Origin: CAZMCH01 sp964564735
Lineage (GTDB): Bacteria; Poribacteria; DTPJ01
DNA: 64,000 nt
Assembly: GCA_964564735.1 (NCBI GenBank)
Contig: CAZMCH010000003.1
Coordinates: 33,192-97,191, forward strand
Direction of reading: 5' to 3'
Below the pieces are notes generated by a model. That model saw only the letters and a program-made list of their open reading frames with translations. It was not told the origin of the DNA and made no database searches. Both the position numbers and the translations under genes were made by a program. Positions 35,686-44,104 of the stretch are shown here, piece after piece. Numbering within the stretch: the first letter of the stretch is position 1; every line of letters starts with the position of its first letter.

Positions 35686-36223
35686 ATGATGATTGATAAT
35701 AACTGTAATGAAGCCCATTTAAGTGATGATGAGGATATATTTATTGAGAGTGATAAGGGAGATGCTGTCTATCTCATAGTCAATGGTCAAGTCAAGATAC
35801 ACACATTGGGGAAACAGATTGCCATAAGAAAAGACAATGATTTCTTTGGTGAGATGGCAATAATAGATGATAGACCAATAAGCGCAACTGCAACATCAAT
35901 GGGTGATTCATTACTACTGAAAATAGACAGAGATGATTTCTTTAATGTCCTGCAAAGCAATACAAGATTCCTAAGCAATCTACTCAAAGCATTAGTCAGC
36001 AGGTTAAGAGATGATATAAATGTTACAGTTTGAAGTAAGATCTATTGAGAGCGCGTGAATTGCAGGTGAATTATTGCCATCAGACGACTTGCATTATAAA
36101 TCGCCCAATGGAAATATAGAAGTTTCAGGTGTCTGTTATCCAGTAGAGAGTGTTGGTGGAGATTACTTTGATTATTTCCAGTTACCAGATCATAAGGTTG
36201 GCATGGTCATACAAAAAATATAA
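35686..36223 (+). pseudogene. Cyclic-nucleotide-binding domain plus SpoIIE/RsbU-type phosphatase, decayed
   Basis: The ORF 35686-36033 encodes most of a cNMP-binding domain: 'GDAVYLIVNGQVKI' and the phosphate-binding cassette 'FFGEMAIIDDRPISATAT'. The usual Arg before the Ala-Thr is Ile, so cyclic nucleotide binding is doubtful. In the +1 frame, 36059-36223 reads 'VSGVCYPVESVGGDYFDYFQ' and 'LPDHKVGMV', the start of a PP2C/SpoIIE phosphatase, then stops before the DVSGHG catalytic block. The gene was therefore a sensor-phosphatase fusion, now frameshifted and truncated at both ends. Its position after a sigma gene suggests it once belonged to a partner-switching regulator. Confidence 0.7.
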
Positions 36224-36236
36224 TTTCCTATACAAT

Positions 36237-36287
36237 AAAAAGGGGGGTATATTTTCTATGCACCCTTTAACTCCCCTAATATTTTTT
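36237..36287 (-). terminator. Rho-independent terminator, probably bidirectional
   Basis: AGGGG (from 36241) pairs with CCCCT (36273-36277). On the minus strand the stem is followed by TTTTTATT; on the plus strand it is followed by AATATTTTTT. It would end the minus-strand protease gene that stops at 36473 and perhaps read-through from the decayed gene before it. The rest of 36288-36472 shows nothing recognisable. Confidence 0.5.
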
Positions 36288-36472
36288 AAACAAAAATAGC
36301 AATTTTATAGTCTTCTATTAAGTGGCTTATCCAAACAACAAAAATTTGTTTCTCCTTTATAATCATAATCAAAGGATGAACTTATAGAAAATAACAGACA
36401 TTAAAAAGCAGAAAATACACAATAGCGAATTTTGGCTAGTAGAAATAACATGTATCCCTACCAACCCTTTCT

Positions 36473-39070
36473 TTATTGTAATTTTTTTCCAAAATTATCT
36501 ATAACTAGACCAAAATCTAGTTCGTCAACCTTGCCATCTCGGTTAACATCTGGATTGTTTTCTTTTGGAAAATCAATCTTTCCAAAATATGTGCCGATAA
36601 TAATAATATCTAATATATTTATTATCCCATCTTTATTTATGTCATACTTATTAGATGTAGCATTTATGGATATTTCGAACTTTACAGGTTCGCTTGTTGC
36701 AAATCCATCATCAGCAACGAAAGTAAAATTATCTGTTCCACTAAACCCATAATTTGGCTCATAGACTAAATCAGGAGGATTTCCGATTAGTTTTCCATTT
36801 GTCGGCTGAATAGTTATCCTGAAAGCTAAATTATCACCGTCAATATCACTTCCAGCGAGTTGTATATTAGCTTGTTCATCCTCTTTGATTGTTATAGATT
36901 GTGAATTTACTACTGGTGGATCATTTATTGGATTTATTGTTATATCAATTTTTGCCTCTTCGCTTTTTATCTTCCCATCATTAGCAATAAACATAAAACT
37001 ATCAAAACCAAAGAAATCTAAGTTGGGTTGGTAAGTTATATTTGGCGGATTTCCGATTATGATACCATTTTCGGGATTTTTCGTAATCTCAAAAGTAAGT
37101 TGATCTAAATCCACATCATTTCCTGTCAGCAGAATGTCTATTGTTTTATCTTCATCTGTTTTAATCGCCTGATGATTTGCTATTGGTGGATCATTTATTG
37201 GATTTATTGTTATATTAATTGTTGCAATGTTGCTTTCTAATAATACATCACTAACAGTAAAGTTAAGGCTATCTGTGCCATTATAATTTATATTTGGAGT
37301 ATATATCAAATTAGGTGCATTTCCAGATACGATACCGTTTATAGGTGATTTGATAATTTTATACGTTAAAGGACTATTCTCAGGATCGCTACCAGTCAAT
37401 ACTATTGATACAGAAGTATCTTCGTCAATTTCAATTGACTTAGATTCTGCAACAGGGGGTTGATTTTGCTGACTTATCTCAACTTTAACACCATTATTAG
37501 CAAATATCTCTTTTAAATCCTCCAAACGACCATAATTATTCTTCTGCCAATTTTCCCATAAATCAGTTATCTTTTTGGGTTTATTTTTCGCCATTATGTC
37601 CCATAATTCAACAATCATTCCGCTAATATTATCATCATCTATATCAGGTGCTTCATCAATGCTCTGGGCAGTATCTGCTATATCCCATAGAATACTTGCA
37701 ACAGAACCTTCAACGATTTCGCCGTCAGTGTTAGTGCCTTCTTTTCCTTTCCACCATTCGTTATATTCGATATTTGGTGTATTTCGATTAGAAAACTGGA
37801 TATAGTTAAACGCACTATCATCAAATAATGCCTCGCAAAATTCCGCCCACCCCTCACTCATGGCAAATGCGGGATCAGATACCGTCCTTGCACCATGTTT
37901 TCCTAGACCATCTTCACCTTTGAAATTGCTTTTTGGAAGATTATTTTGATTATAGCCATATAAAGCCATCATTATTGAGTGACCGTATTCATGAAAAAAT
38001 GTTGTCCGATCCCATTGACTTTTTATTGTAATACGCATTACCTCATATGTTACTCGTCCTGTATTTATGATATAGCTATAATTATAACTTGCATATTCGC
38101 TATTATAAGGCCATATTATTGGAAGTTTATTTCTATTCCAGTTTAGTTTTTGTTTAAGAAAATCATAAGCCTGTAGGGCGGTATTAAAAATATTGCCTAG
38201 TGGCCTTTGTTGGTTTGCCTCATTTAGTAGATAATCGCTAATAAGCAAACCAGCAGATACATTCTGTATAATAGGTAAGTCAAATACATAAATTTTATCT
38301 TTATCGTCTGTAATCTTGATATATTCATTCTCAAAAACGATCTTTGGCATAAGATTTTTTACAGCGCCATCATCAAGTTTTGGTGCGTTTGTCCCATCAA
38401 AAACATAAAAACCGTCGTTATCTGTTTGAGTTGTTCCTAATAATTCCATAGAATTGTTTTGTCTAATTTCATATAATAAAACCTTAAGATTTTTTATAGG
38501 GACTGTTCGGGTAAGGTTATCGTTATAGTATTTAATATTGCCTTGTATTGATAACGTTCCCATCGCCTTTGCTAATTCTGGAGGGGCAAGACTAGCTATA
38601 TAGTTATCAATGCCATTTTCACTTGGTGTAAGATAATTTGTGCTATTTGTTATCTTTGAATCGTTTTCGGTAACTATTAAATATGTAAAGAAATGTTCCG
38701 CCTTTGTATTGTCATAGATTTTAGCATATACAGATGCTTGAAGGACGTAAACTCCTGTTTTAAGAATTGCGATCTCTGTGGAATAGCGATTTGACATACC
38801 TCTATTATAGTATGGTTCTGTAAATGATGAATTGCCTAATATCGATATTCCAGAAGGCATCCTAAAAACGATATTCGTTGTTCCGCAATCGTCTGATATT
38901 GCAGTCAAATCAAGTATTATAGTCGCTTTTTCTCCAACTTTTGGATTATTGGAGAGAGTTAAATTTCCATCAAATAAAGCTTCTTTGTAACCAACACTTC
39001 CAAAAGAAGATAAAGGTAAAAAGGCAAATAACAATATGAAATAAAATAAAAATATATTAACAAATTTCAT
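36473..39070 (-). CDS. Secreted zinc metalloprotease-like protein with cadherin-like repeats and dockerin
   Basis: About 865 residues. A signal peptide ('FVNIFLFYFILLFAFLPLSS') is followed by an N-terminal region of beta type. A protease-like region has 'TTFFHEYGHSIMMALYG' (HExxH zinc motif near 360) and 'AMSEGWAEFCEALF' about 45 residues later, which may supply the third ligand. Three tandem cadherin-like domains each begin (N/D)xPPxA/V...DED (about 533, 628, 718). The C-terminus (about 808-865) is a dockerin with two calcium loops, 'DINKDGIINILD' and 'DVNRDGKVDELD'. I chose the second ATG (39070), with GGAGG 5 bases upstream. It is probably exported and anchored or assembled through the dockerin. 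No cohesin gene is seen here. Confidence 0.82.
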   Translation of the reverse strand: MKFVNIFLFYFILLFAFLPLSSFGSVGYKEALFDGNLTLSNNPKVGEKATIILDLTAISDDCGTTNIVFRMPSGISILGNSSFTEPYYNRGMSNRYSTEIAILKTGVYVLQASVYAKIYDNTKAEHFFTYLIVTENDSKITNSTNYLTPSENGIDNYIASLAPPELAKAMGTLSIQGNIKYYNDNLTRTVPIKNLKVLLYEIRQNNSMELLGTTQTDNDGFYVFDGTNAPKLDDGAVKNLMPKIVFENEYIKITDDKDKIYVFDLPIIQNVSAGLLISDYLLNEANQQRPLGNIFNTALQAYDFLKQKLNWNRNKLPIIWPYNSEYASYNYSYIINTGRVTYEVMRITIKSQWDRTTFFHEYGHSIMMALYGYNQNNLPKSNFKGEDGLGKHGARTVSDPAFAMSEGWAEFCEALFDDSAFNYIQFSNRNTPNIEYNEWWKGKEGTNTDGEIVEGSVASILWDIADTAQSIDEAPDIDDDNISGMIVELWDIMAKNKPKKITDLWENWQKNNYGRLEDLKEIFANNGVKVEISQQNQPPVAESKSIEIDEDTSVSIVLTGSDPENSPLTYKIIKSPINGIVSGNAPNLIYTPNINYNGTDSLNFTVSDVLLESNIATINITINPINDPPIANHQAIKTDEDKTIDILLTGNDVDLDQLTFEITKNPENGIIIGNPPNITYQPNLDFFGFDSFMFIANDGKIKSEEAKIDITINPINDPPVVNSQSITIKEDEQANIQLAGSDIDGDNLAFRITIQPTNGKLIGNPPDLVYEPNYGFSGTDNFTFVADDGFATSEPVKFEISINATSNKYDINKDGIINILDIIIIGTYFGKIDFPKENNPDVNRDGKVDELDFGLVIDNFGKKLQ

Positions 39071-39163
39071 TGTGTCCTCCATTTATAAATATAATAAGAA
39101 ATAAATCTATATTTATTATATATATTCTATGGTTGTTTGTCTATATAATAGACCCAATTTTTA

Positions 39164-39192
39164 TTGACCAAAATAAAAAAGTCTGTTATTAT
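39164..39192 (+). promoter_or_regulatory. Extended -10 promoter for the reductase-mntP operon
   Basis: TTGACC (39164-39169), 17-base spacer, TATTAT (39187-39192), with the extended TGn element directly before the -10 box. Confidence 0.7.
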
Positions 39193-39249
39193 TAAGCCTG
39201 TCTGGAAATAAAATATATTTCAATAAAATCAAACAGGTGGAAGGATGCT

Positions 39250-39960
39250 ATGGCAAATGAAGCAGAACTAAAAATAAAAGAAATTATACAAAGGACTCAC
39301 AATGTAACAAGCTTTCGTCTAAAAGTTGATGAAGATATTGAATTCAAAGCTGGTCAATATATGATGGTTATTCTTGATTCAAATGGAGAAGAGATATATA
39401 GGTATCTTTCTATATCAAATTCCCCAACAGAAAAGGGCTATCTTGAATTTACAAAAAAGCTAACTAATAGTGATTTTTCCGCAAAATTAAAGGAATTAAA
39501 AGTTGGTGACAAGGTAAAAATAAAATATGCCTTTGGTAAATTCACTTTTAGTGGAGAATACAATAAAATTGCATTTCTATCAGGTGGGATTGGAATTACG
39601 CCTATACGAAGCATAACAAAATATGTGGTTGATAAAAATCTTGGAACAGATATGGTATTACTTTATGGCAATCAGGCAATTGGTGATGTCGCTTTTAGGG
39701 AAGATTTTGAGCAAATGCAAAGTAATTATCCAAAATTTCGGATTGAGCATGTGCTTTGTGATGATACTAATTGTAATTTGCCTGTTAAGCTTGGTTTTAT
39801 TACAAAAGATATAATACTAGAATGTCTGCCTGATTATTCAGAAAGAAAATTTTTTATCTGTGGTCCTCCTGGGATGGTTGATGCGATGAAGAAAATATTG
39901 CTAGATGAAATAGGTTTGACGAAAGACTATATCATTGAGGAGAATTTCAAAGGCTATTGA
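39250..39960 (+). CDS. FAD-binding oxidoreductase (ferredoxin-NADP reductase-like)
   Basis: A minimal flavin reductase of 236 residues. The FAD domain has 'FKAGQYMMVIL' and the R-x-Y-S-type 'YRYLSISNSP'. The NAD(P) domain has 'IAFLSGGIGITPIRSITKYV' and the terminal 'KFFICGPPGMVDAMKKIL'. There is no [2Fe-2S] domain, so it probably passes electrons to a separate partner. It is co-transcribed with mntP, one base apart. The physiological acceptor is unknown. Confidence 0.88.
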   Translation: MANEAELKIKEIIQRTHNVTSFRLKVDEDIEFKAGQYMMVILDSNGEEIYRYLSISNSPTEKGYLEFTKKLTNSDFSAKLKELKVGDKVKIKYAFGKFTFSGEYNKIAFLSGGIGITPIRSITKYVVDKNLGTDMVLLYGNQAIGDVAFREDFEQMQSNYPKFRIEHVLCDDTNCNLPVKLGFITKDIILECLPDYSERKFFICGPPGMVDAMKKILLDEIGLTKDYIIEENFKGY

Positions 39961-39961
39961 T

Positions 39962-40507
39962 ATGAGTTTATGGGAAATAATTGTTCTTGCTGTTGTTTTG
40001 GGAATTGATGCTGCTTCTGTTGCAATGGCTATTGGTGCTTGCGGATGTTCATTTAAGCAAGGTTGTCGTTTGAGTTTGTTCTTTGGTCTTTTTCAGTTTA
40101 TTATGCCAATAATAGGTTGGTTCTTGGGAAAAACTGTAGTATCCTTTGTGCAAAGCTTTGATCATTGGATTGCTTTTGGCTTACTATTTATTATTGGTGT
40201 TAAAATGCTTTATGAAGCATTTAAGCATGATGAAGATACTATTGAGTGTGATCGCACAACTGGTTGGAGTGTTATTGCATTGTCTATTGCAACAAGCATT
40301 GACGCATTAGGGGCTGGATTAGGAATGGGTATACTTAATACATCAATGCTTTATCCTAGCACAATTATTGGGATAACAGCAGCAATTATGACCTTTGTTG
40401 GCGTAAAGCTTGGAGGTGTTCTTTCTGCTGTTGTTGGTAAGCGCATGGAAGCCATCGGAGGCATCGTATTAATCGGGCTTGGAATTAAAATGCTACTTAC
40501 TGTGTGA
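39962..40507 (+). CDS. mntP: Manganese efflux pump MntP-like
   Basis: About 181 residues with six membrane segments in two related halves. Both halves carry the conserved acidic pattern: 'VLAVVLGIDAASVAMAIGA' and 'ALSIATSIDALGAGLGMGI' (I-D-A in the membrane). These Asp residues are the proposed metal ligands. AAAGG lies 7 bases before the ATG at 39962; the upstream ATG at 39935 lies inside the reductase. The 3' end overlaps the convergent phosphatase gene by 11 bases. Confidence 0.88.
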   Translation: MSLWEIIVLAVVLGIDAASVAMAIGACGCSFKQGCRLSLFFGLFQFIMPIIGWFLGKTVVSFVQSFDHWIAFGLLFIIGVKMLYEAFKHDEDTIECDRTTGWSVIALSIATSIDALGAGLGMGILNTSMLYPSTIIGITAAIMTFVGVKLGGVLSAVVGKRMEAIGGIVLIGLGIKMLLTV

Positions 40508-41261
40508 TAAATGGCTCAAGCATTTTGATAATTTCGTCATGGAATACGCCATTTGACGACACATATCCTTCGTTGTATATATTCCATTTTGTGCCGTCAA
40601 GTTTTGTGATTCTTCCTCCAGATTCTTCAACCATCAAGCCTCCAGCGGCATAGTCCCAAGGCTTATCGCCATATTCAATCTGAAGGTCGGCACTACCTTT
40701 TGCAACATAGGTCAAATGCCTTGTTGATGCACCAAAAACCCTTATATTGAATATCTTTGTAACAAGGTTAGCGAGAAATTTTGTTCTTACTTCAGTTCCA
40801 ACATAGAGTCCGCTATCGTATATTGCCAAAGCGTTTTTCATGCCTCTGTCTGAAACATGGATGCGCTCATCATTGAGATATGCACCTTTGCCTTTTTCTG
40901 CCCAATAAAGCTCATTTGTTGATGGCATATTGATAACACCCAATATTATCTCACCTTTATAATCGAGTGCTATTGATACACCAAACATATTGATACCATA
41001 TATATAATTATGTGTCCCGTCAAGAGGATCAATCACCCATCTATAATCAGAAGAATTATCATGCACACCCGATTCTTCACATAGTATATCATGATCGGGA
41101 TATTTGTTTTTGATGATTTCAATGATCTTTTTCTCAGATGCAAGGTCAACGTTACTAACGAGTTCCCTCTCGCCTTTTTTGTCAACCTGTTTAATTTTCT
41201 GGAAGTTCTCAAATAGAATATCTCCAGCTTCTTTTGCTGCTTTTATAGCTGTATCTTTCAT
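40497..41261 (-). CDS. Inositol monophosphatase family protein (SuhB/CysQ-like)
   Basis: 254 residues with the lithium-sensitive phosphatase signatures: 'ELVSNVDLASEKKI', 'ILCEESG', the metal site 'WVIDPLDGTHNYIYG' and the C-terminal 'PWDYAAGGLMVEESGG'. It hydrolyses inositol, sugar or nucleotide monophosphates; the exact substrate is not certain. The start region, including the ribosome site, is duplicated 834 bases upstream at 42058-42107. This implies that the gene once directly followed the alcohol dehydrogenase. It is the last gene of the minus-strand operon that starts at tgt. Confidence 0.9.
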   Translation of the reverse strand: MKDTAIKAAKEAGDILFENFQKIKQVDKKGERELVSNVDLASEKKIIEIIKNKYPDHDILCEESGVHDNSSDYRWVIDPLDGTHNYIYGINMFGVSIALDYKGEIILGVINMPSTNELYWAEKGKGAYLNDERIHVSDRGMKNALAIYDSGLYVGTEVRTKFLANLVTKIFNIRVFGASTRHLTYVAKGSADLQIEYGDKPWDYAAGGLMVEESGGRITKLDGTKWNIYNEGYVSSNGVFHDEIIKMLEPFITQ

Positions 41262-41273
41262 TATTTATCTCCA
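41224..41273 (-). repeat. 50-bp direct repeat, copy at the phosphatase gene start
   Basis: It is identical at 49 of 50 positions to 42058-42107 in the same orientation. It covers the ribosome site and first dozen codons of the phosphatase gene. The toxin-antitoxin pair lies between the two copies. Confidence 0.9.
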
Positions 41274-41275
41274 TT

Positions 41276-41689
41276 TTATTTATATGGCAATTCCAGCATC
41301 TTTATATCGTCTTTGAGACAGATAAATTCAGGGTCTTTATGAACTAAAATCGCATCAAGCATCAATGCAGTAGCGGCGATCCAAGCATCTGCAAATGAAA
41401 GCTTGTGAATAGCTTTTAGCTTTCCAGCCTTCAGACTCAAATCTATTGATGAATCTATTCTTATGATTTTTAGTTTACTCATCATATCAAAGCGTTGTAG
41501 AGCTATTTGCTCTCCTTCTCTTTGATACGTTGTATAAAATATTTCAGTATAGGAAACAAAAGAGGCAAAAATATCAATTTGATTATCCAGTGTCTTGAAT
41601 AGCAGATCTCGAATAATCGTAGCACCGTCCTCTCTTTCAAAAAGTGTCAAAAAAGCCGAACTATCAAATATATACCTATCTTTTTCCAA
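41276..41689 (-). CDS. PIN-domain toxin (VapC-like)
   Basis: About 137 residues with the PIN nuclease core: 'YIFDSSAFLTLFEREDGA' (first Asp and nearby Glu) and 'KLSFADAWIAATALMLDA' (A-D-x-W-I-A) with a later acidic residue 'VHKDPEF'. Such proteins cleave RNA with magnesium. The TTG at 41689 is the likely start. GAGGAA lies about 7 bases upstream, and it overlaps the antitoxin's end by 14 bases, giving translational coupling. An ORF open to 41731 exists but without support. Confidence 0.82.
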   Translation of the reverse strand: MEKDRYIFDSSAFLTLFEREDGATIIRDLLFKTLDNQIDIFASFVSYTEIFYTTYQREGEQIALQRFDMMSKLKIIRIDSSIDLSLKAGKLKAIHKLSFADAWIAATALMLDAILVHKDPEFICLKDDIKMLELPYK

Positions 41690-41924
41690 ACTTTGCTTCC
41701 TCAAGTTCCAGATCCTCTCTTCTTGATTCAAGTAATTTCTGTGTTAGATTTTTCCCTTTTGAGCATCCGGTTAACGCATTTATTAGTGTGATCTGCTCCG
41801 CGATTTCCTTATTTTCCGATTGTTTATCAACAAATGTTATTATGACATCATATTTATCATCAAAAGGTATTTTTTCTAAGGGTTTTATCTCTTTCCCGTC
41901 GTATATTCCCTTGATAACTAACAA
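41676..41924 (-). CDS. Antitoxin of the PIN toxin (short beta-type, VapB-like role)
   Basis: About 82 residues: 'VIKGIYDGKEIKPLEKIPFD' and 'YDVIITFVDK' form a small beta-rich N-terminus typical of a family of antitoxins paired with PIN proteins. The charged C-terminus 'QKLLESRREDLELEEAKFG' would wrap the toxin. The TTG at 41924 has GAGG 7 bases upstream; GTG at 41933 is an alternative. It lies directly upstream of, and overlaps, the toxin gene. Confidence 0.72.
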   Translation of the reverse strand: MLVIKGIYDGKEIKPLEKIPFDDKYDVIITFVDKQSENKEIAEQITLINALTGCSKGKNLTQKLLESRREDLELEEAKFGKR

Positions 41925-41939
41925 ATTAATCACCTCATT

Positions 41940-42095
41940 TCAATAACCCAATAAACGTAAATAATCTCTATTTCTCTTAATAGCGGAAATACCATCCTGA
42001 CGGGCAAAATCGGATTCTTCCTCTGCAACGACCCAGTCATCATATCCAATAGAATAACCAGCTTCTTTTGCTGCTTTTATAGCTATATCTTTCAT
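41940..42095 (-). CDS. Small chimeric ORF (51 aa), start copied from the phosphatase gene
   Basis: It has a GGAG site 7 bases before the ATG and reads 'MKDIAIKAAKEAG', the duplicated phosphatase start with one residue changed, followed by unrelated 'SIGYDDWVVAEEESDFARQD' and 'RNRDYLRLLGY'. It lies 16 bases after the alcohol dehydrogenase and a few bases before the antitoxin. It could be a by-product of the insertion, or the second part could be a former small gene fused to a borrowed start. I do not recognise a family. Confidence 0.5.
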   Translation of the reverse strand: MKDIAIKAAKEAGYSIGYDDWVVAEEESDFARQDGISAIKRNRDYLRLLGY

Positions 42096-42107
42096 TATTT
42101 ATCTCCA
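42058..42107 (-). repeat. 50-bp direct repeat, second copy
   Basis: The partner of 41224-41273 with a single A/G difference. It includes the ribosome site and first codons of the 51-residue ORF. Confidence 0.9.
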
Positions 42108-42111
42108 AAGG

Positions 42112-43152
42112 TTATATTTCGACCATAACTTTAATACACGTTCCAGCATGTTTACTTGGATATTCAAGAGCCTCTTGAACTTTGTCAAGCGGAAATCTTG
42201 TCGTTATCATTGATTTGACATCAACTTTACCTTTGCTAACCGAATTTATCGCAGGTTTATAGGCATTAGCATATCTGAATATTGTTTTAATATCAATTTC
42301 CTTGCATATCGCCTCAACGACTCTCAATGGAATATCATCAACGGTTGGCATTCCAATAAAAACTATTGTTGCGCCGGGCTTTGCCATCTTTATTGTTTGT
42401 TGGATAGTTACAGGCGCACCAACAGCCTCCATCACGACGTCAGCACCACCATTAGTTAGCTCAAGAACTCTCTGAACAGCGTCAGTTTCCTTTGCATTGA
42501 TCGTATAGGTTGCACCAAGTTTCTTAGCAAGATCGAGTCTGAATGGCTCAAGGTCGGTGATAATAACGTCAGTTGCGCCTCTTGCCTTGACAGCCTGAAG
42601 AGTCATTAGTCCGATTGTTCCTGCGCCAATTATTGCAACTGTATTTCTGATATTTACATTTCCTCTTTCAGCAGCATAAGTTCCAACAGACAAAGGCTCT
42701 ATCATCGCCCCTTCTTCGTAACTCATATTATCTGGTAGCTTGAAGAGAAAATCCTCTGCATGAGTCATGTATTCCCTATATGCCCCATGAAATGGAGGCG
42801 TCGCAAGGAAAGTTACATCTTTACAAAGATTATATCTTCCAGTTCGGCAATACTCACATTTTCTACATGGAACGCCTGCTTCAACCGCTACTCTATCACC
42901 GATTTTTACTTTACTAACATTCCTGCCTATCTCAACAACCTCACCTGCGCACTCATGACCAAGAATCAAAGGTTCTTTTACGATAAAATCACCGATTCTT
43001 CCTACTTCAAAAAAATGCACATCTGATCCACATACGCCAACAGCCTTGATTTTTAGCAAAGCCTCGTTATCTTTTGGTTCAGGTACATCCATATCTTCGA
43101 TTCTAATATCACCGGGTTTATATAAAAATGCGGCTTTCATCTTTTTTGCCAT
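42112..43152 (-). CDS. Zinc-dependent alcohol/sorbitol dehydrogenase-like (MDR family)
   Basis: 346 residues. The GroES-like domain has the catalytic zinc ligands 'GVCGSDVHFFEVG' and 'LILGHECAGEVVEIG', and the structural zinc cluster 'CRKCEYCRTGRYNLC'. The Rossmann domain has 'VAIIGAGTIGLMTLQAVKA' and an acidic residue in 'VIITDLEPFRL', suggesting NAD preference. It is closest in appearance to L-iditol/sorbitol dehydrogenases; the actual polyol is unknown. The GGAGGG site supports the ATG at 43152. It sits between DUF58 and the duplicated leader in the tgt operon. Confidence 0.9.
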   Translation of the reverse strand: MAKKMKAAFLYKPGDIRIEDMDVPEPKDNEALLKIKAVGVCGSDVHFFEVGRIGDFIVKEPLILGHECAGEVVEIGRNVSKVKIGDRVAVEAGVPCRKCEYCRTGRYNLCKDVTFLATPPFHGAYREYMTHAEDFLFKLPDNMSYEEGAMIEPLSVGTYAAERGNVNIRNTVAIIGAGTIGLMTLQAVKARGATDVIITDLEPFRLDLAKKLGATYTINAKETDAVQRVLELTNGGADVVMEAVGAPVTIQQTIKMAKPGATIVFIGMPTVDDIPLRVVEAICKEIDIKTIFRYANAYKPAINSVSKGKVDVKSMITTRFPLDKVQEALEYPSKHAGTCIKVMVEI

Positions 43153-43171
43153 AATTTAACCCTCCATTTCT

Positions 43172-44074
43172 CTATTTGCCTTTTCTTTTAGACAGATACA
43201 CAGATAAAGCATAATCAAATGGAACAGATGTATCCATCAAAATATAATCTATTGAACTTTCATTGCATCCTTTTCTATATTCATCAATTAATTGTTTCAT
43301 TCTTTGTAAATACTCATTTTTCAGGAAATCTGCCTCTACGGTCAGTTGTCCTTGTGTCTCAAGGTCTCTAAACTGAACATAACCATCATAGGGAAAAGTA
43401 AGTTCAGCAGGATCCAAGATATGAAAAACTATAACTTCGTGCTTCTTATGTCTGAATTGCCTTAATGAAGTCAATACTTTGGCTGGATCATCAAGAAGGT
43501 CAGAAATTATTATAACCAGACCACGCCTGACAATCCTTTGTGCAAGTTCATTAAATGTTGTGCTAATATTGGTTTCTTTTCCTGGGGCAGATTTCTCTAA
43601 TTCAGAAATAATTGCGTGCAGGTGCGAAACGCCATTTCTTGGTGGAATATAACTATTTAGTTTGTCATCGAAGGTCACAAGACCAACAGAATCACGCTGT
43701 TTAAGCATCAAATAAGTCATTGATGCAGATAAATAACATCCATATTCCAATTTTGTTAGTGCATTTTGCGATTCATTGCTTTTGAAACCCATTGACCCGC
43801 TTGTATCAAGAATTAAATAACTTCGAAGGTTAGTTTCTTCTTCGAATTTTTTAATATAATATCTATCGGATTTCCCGTAAACTCTCCAATCAATATATCT
43901 TATTTCATCACCGGGCATATATTGTCTATGCTCTACAAATTCAACGCTGAATCCCTGATATGGACTTTTGTGCATCCCAGAAATGAAGCCTTCAACAACA
44001 AGCCTTGCAGCAACTTCCATCCCTGCAAGTCTTGAAAGTGCATTCGGGTCCAGATAATTTCTTTTTTCTTCCAT
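43172..44074 (-). CDS. DUF58 domain protein (vWA-like)
   Basis: 300 residues with the DUF58 core: 'SVEFVEHRQYMPGDEIRYID', 'RVYGKSDRYYIKKFEEETNL' and the vWA-type 'YLILDTSGSMGF' (D-x-S-x-S metal site). Further on come 'DSVGLVTFDDKL' and 'RRGLVIIISDLLDD'. DUF58 proteins usually accompany a MoxR ATPase and other vWA proteins. No MoxR gene is in this window. It is cytoplasmic, with no membrane segments. Confidence 0.88.
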   Translation of the reverse strand: MEEKRNYLDPNALSRLAGMEVAARLVVEGFISGMHKSPYQGFSVEFVEHRQYMPGDEIRYIDWRVYGKSDRYYIKKFEEETNLRSYLILDTSGSMGFKSNESQNALTKLEYGCYLSASMTYLMLKQRDSVGLVTFDDKLNSYIPPRNGVSHLHAIISELEKSAPGKETNISTTFNELAQRIVRRGLVIIISDLLDDPAKVLTSLRQFRHKKHEVIVFHILDPAELTFPYDGYVQFRDLETQGQLTVEADFLKNEYLQRMKQLIDEYRKGCNESSIDYILMDTSVPFDYALSVYLSKRKGK

Positions 44075-44104
44075 AACAAATCCTTATATGACTATGTAAA
44101 ATTC

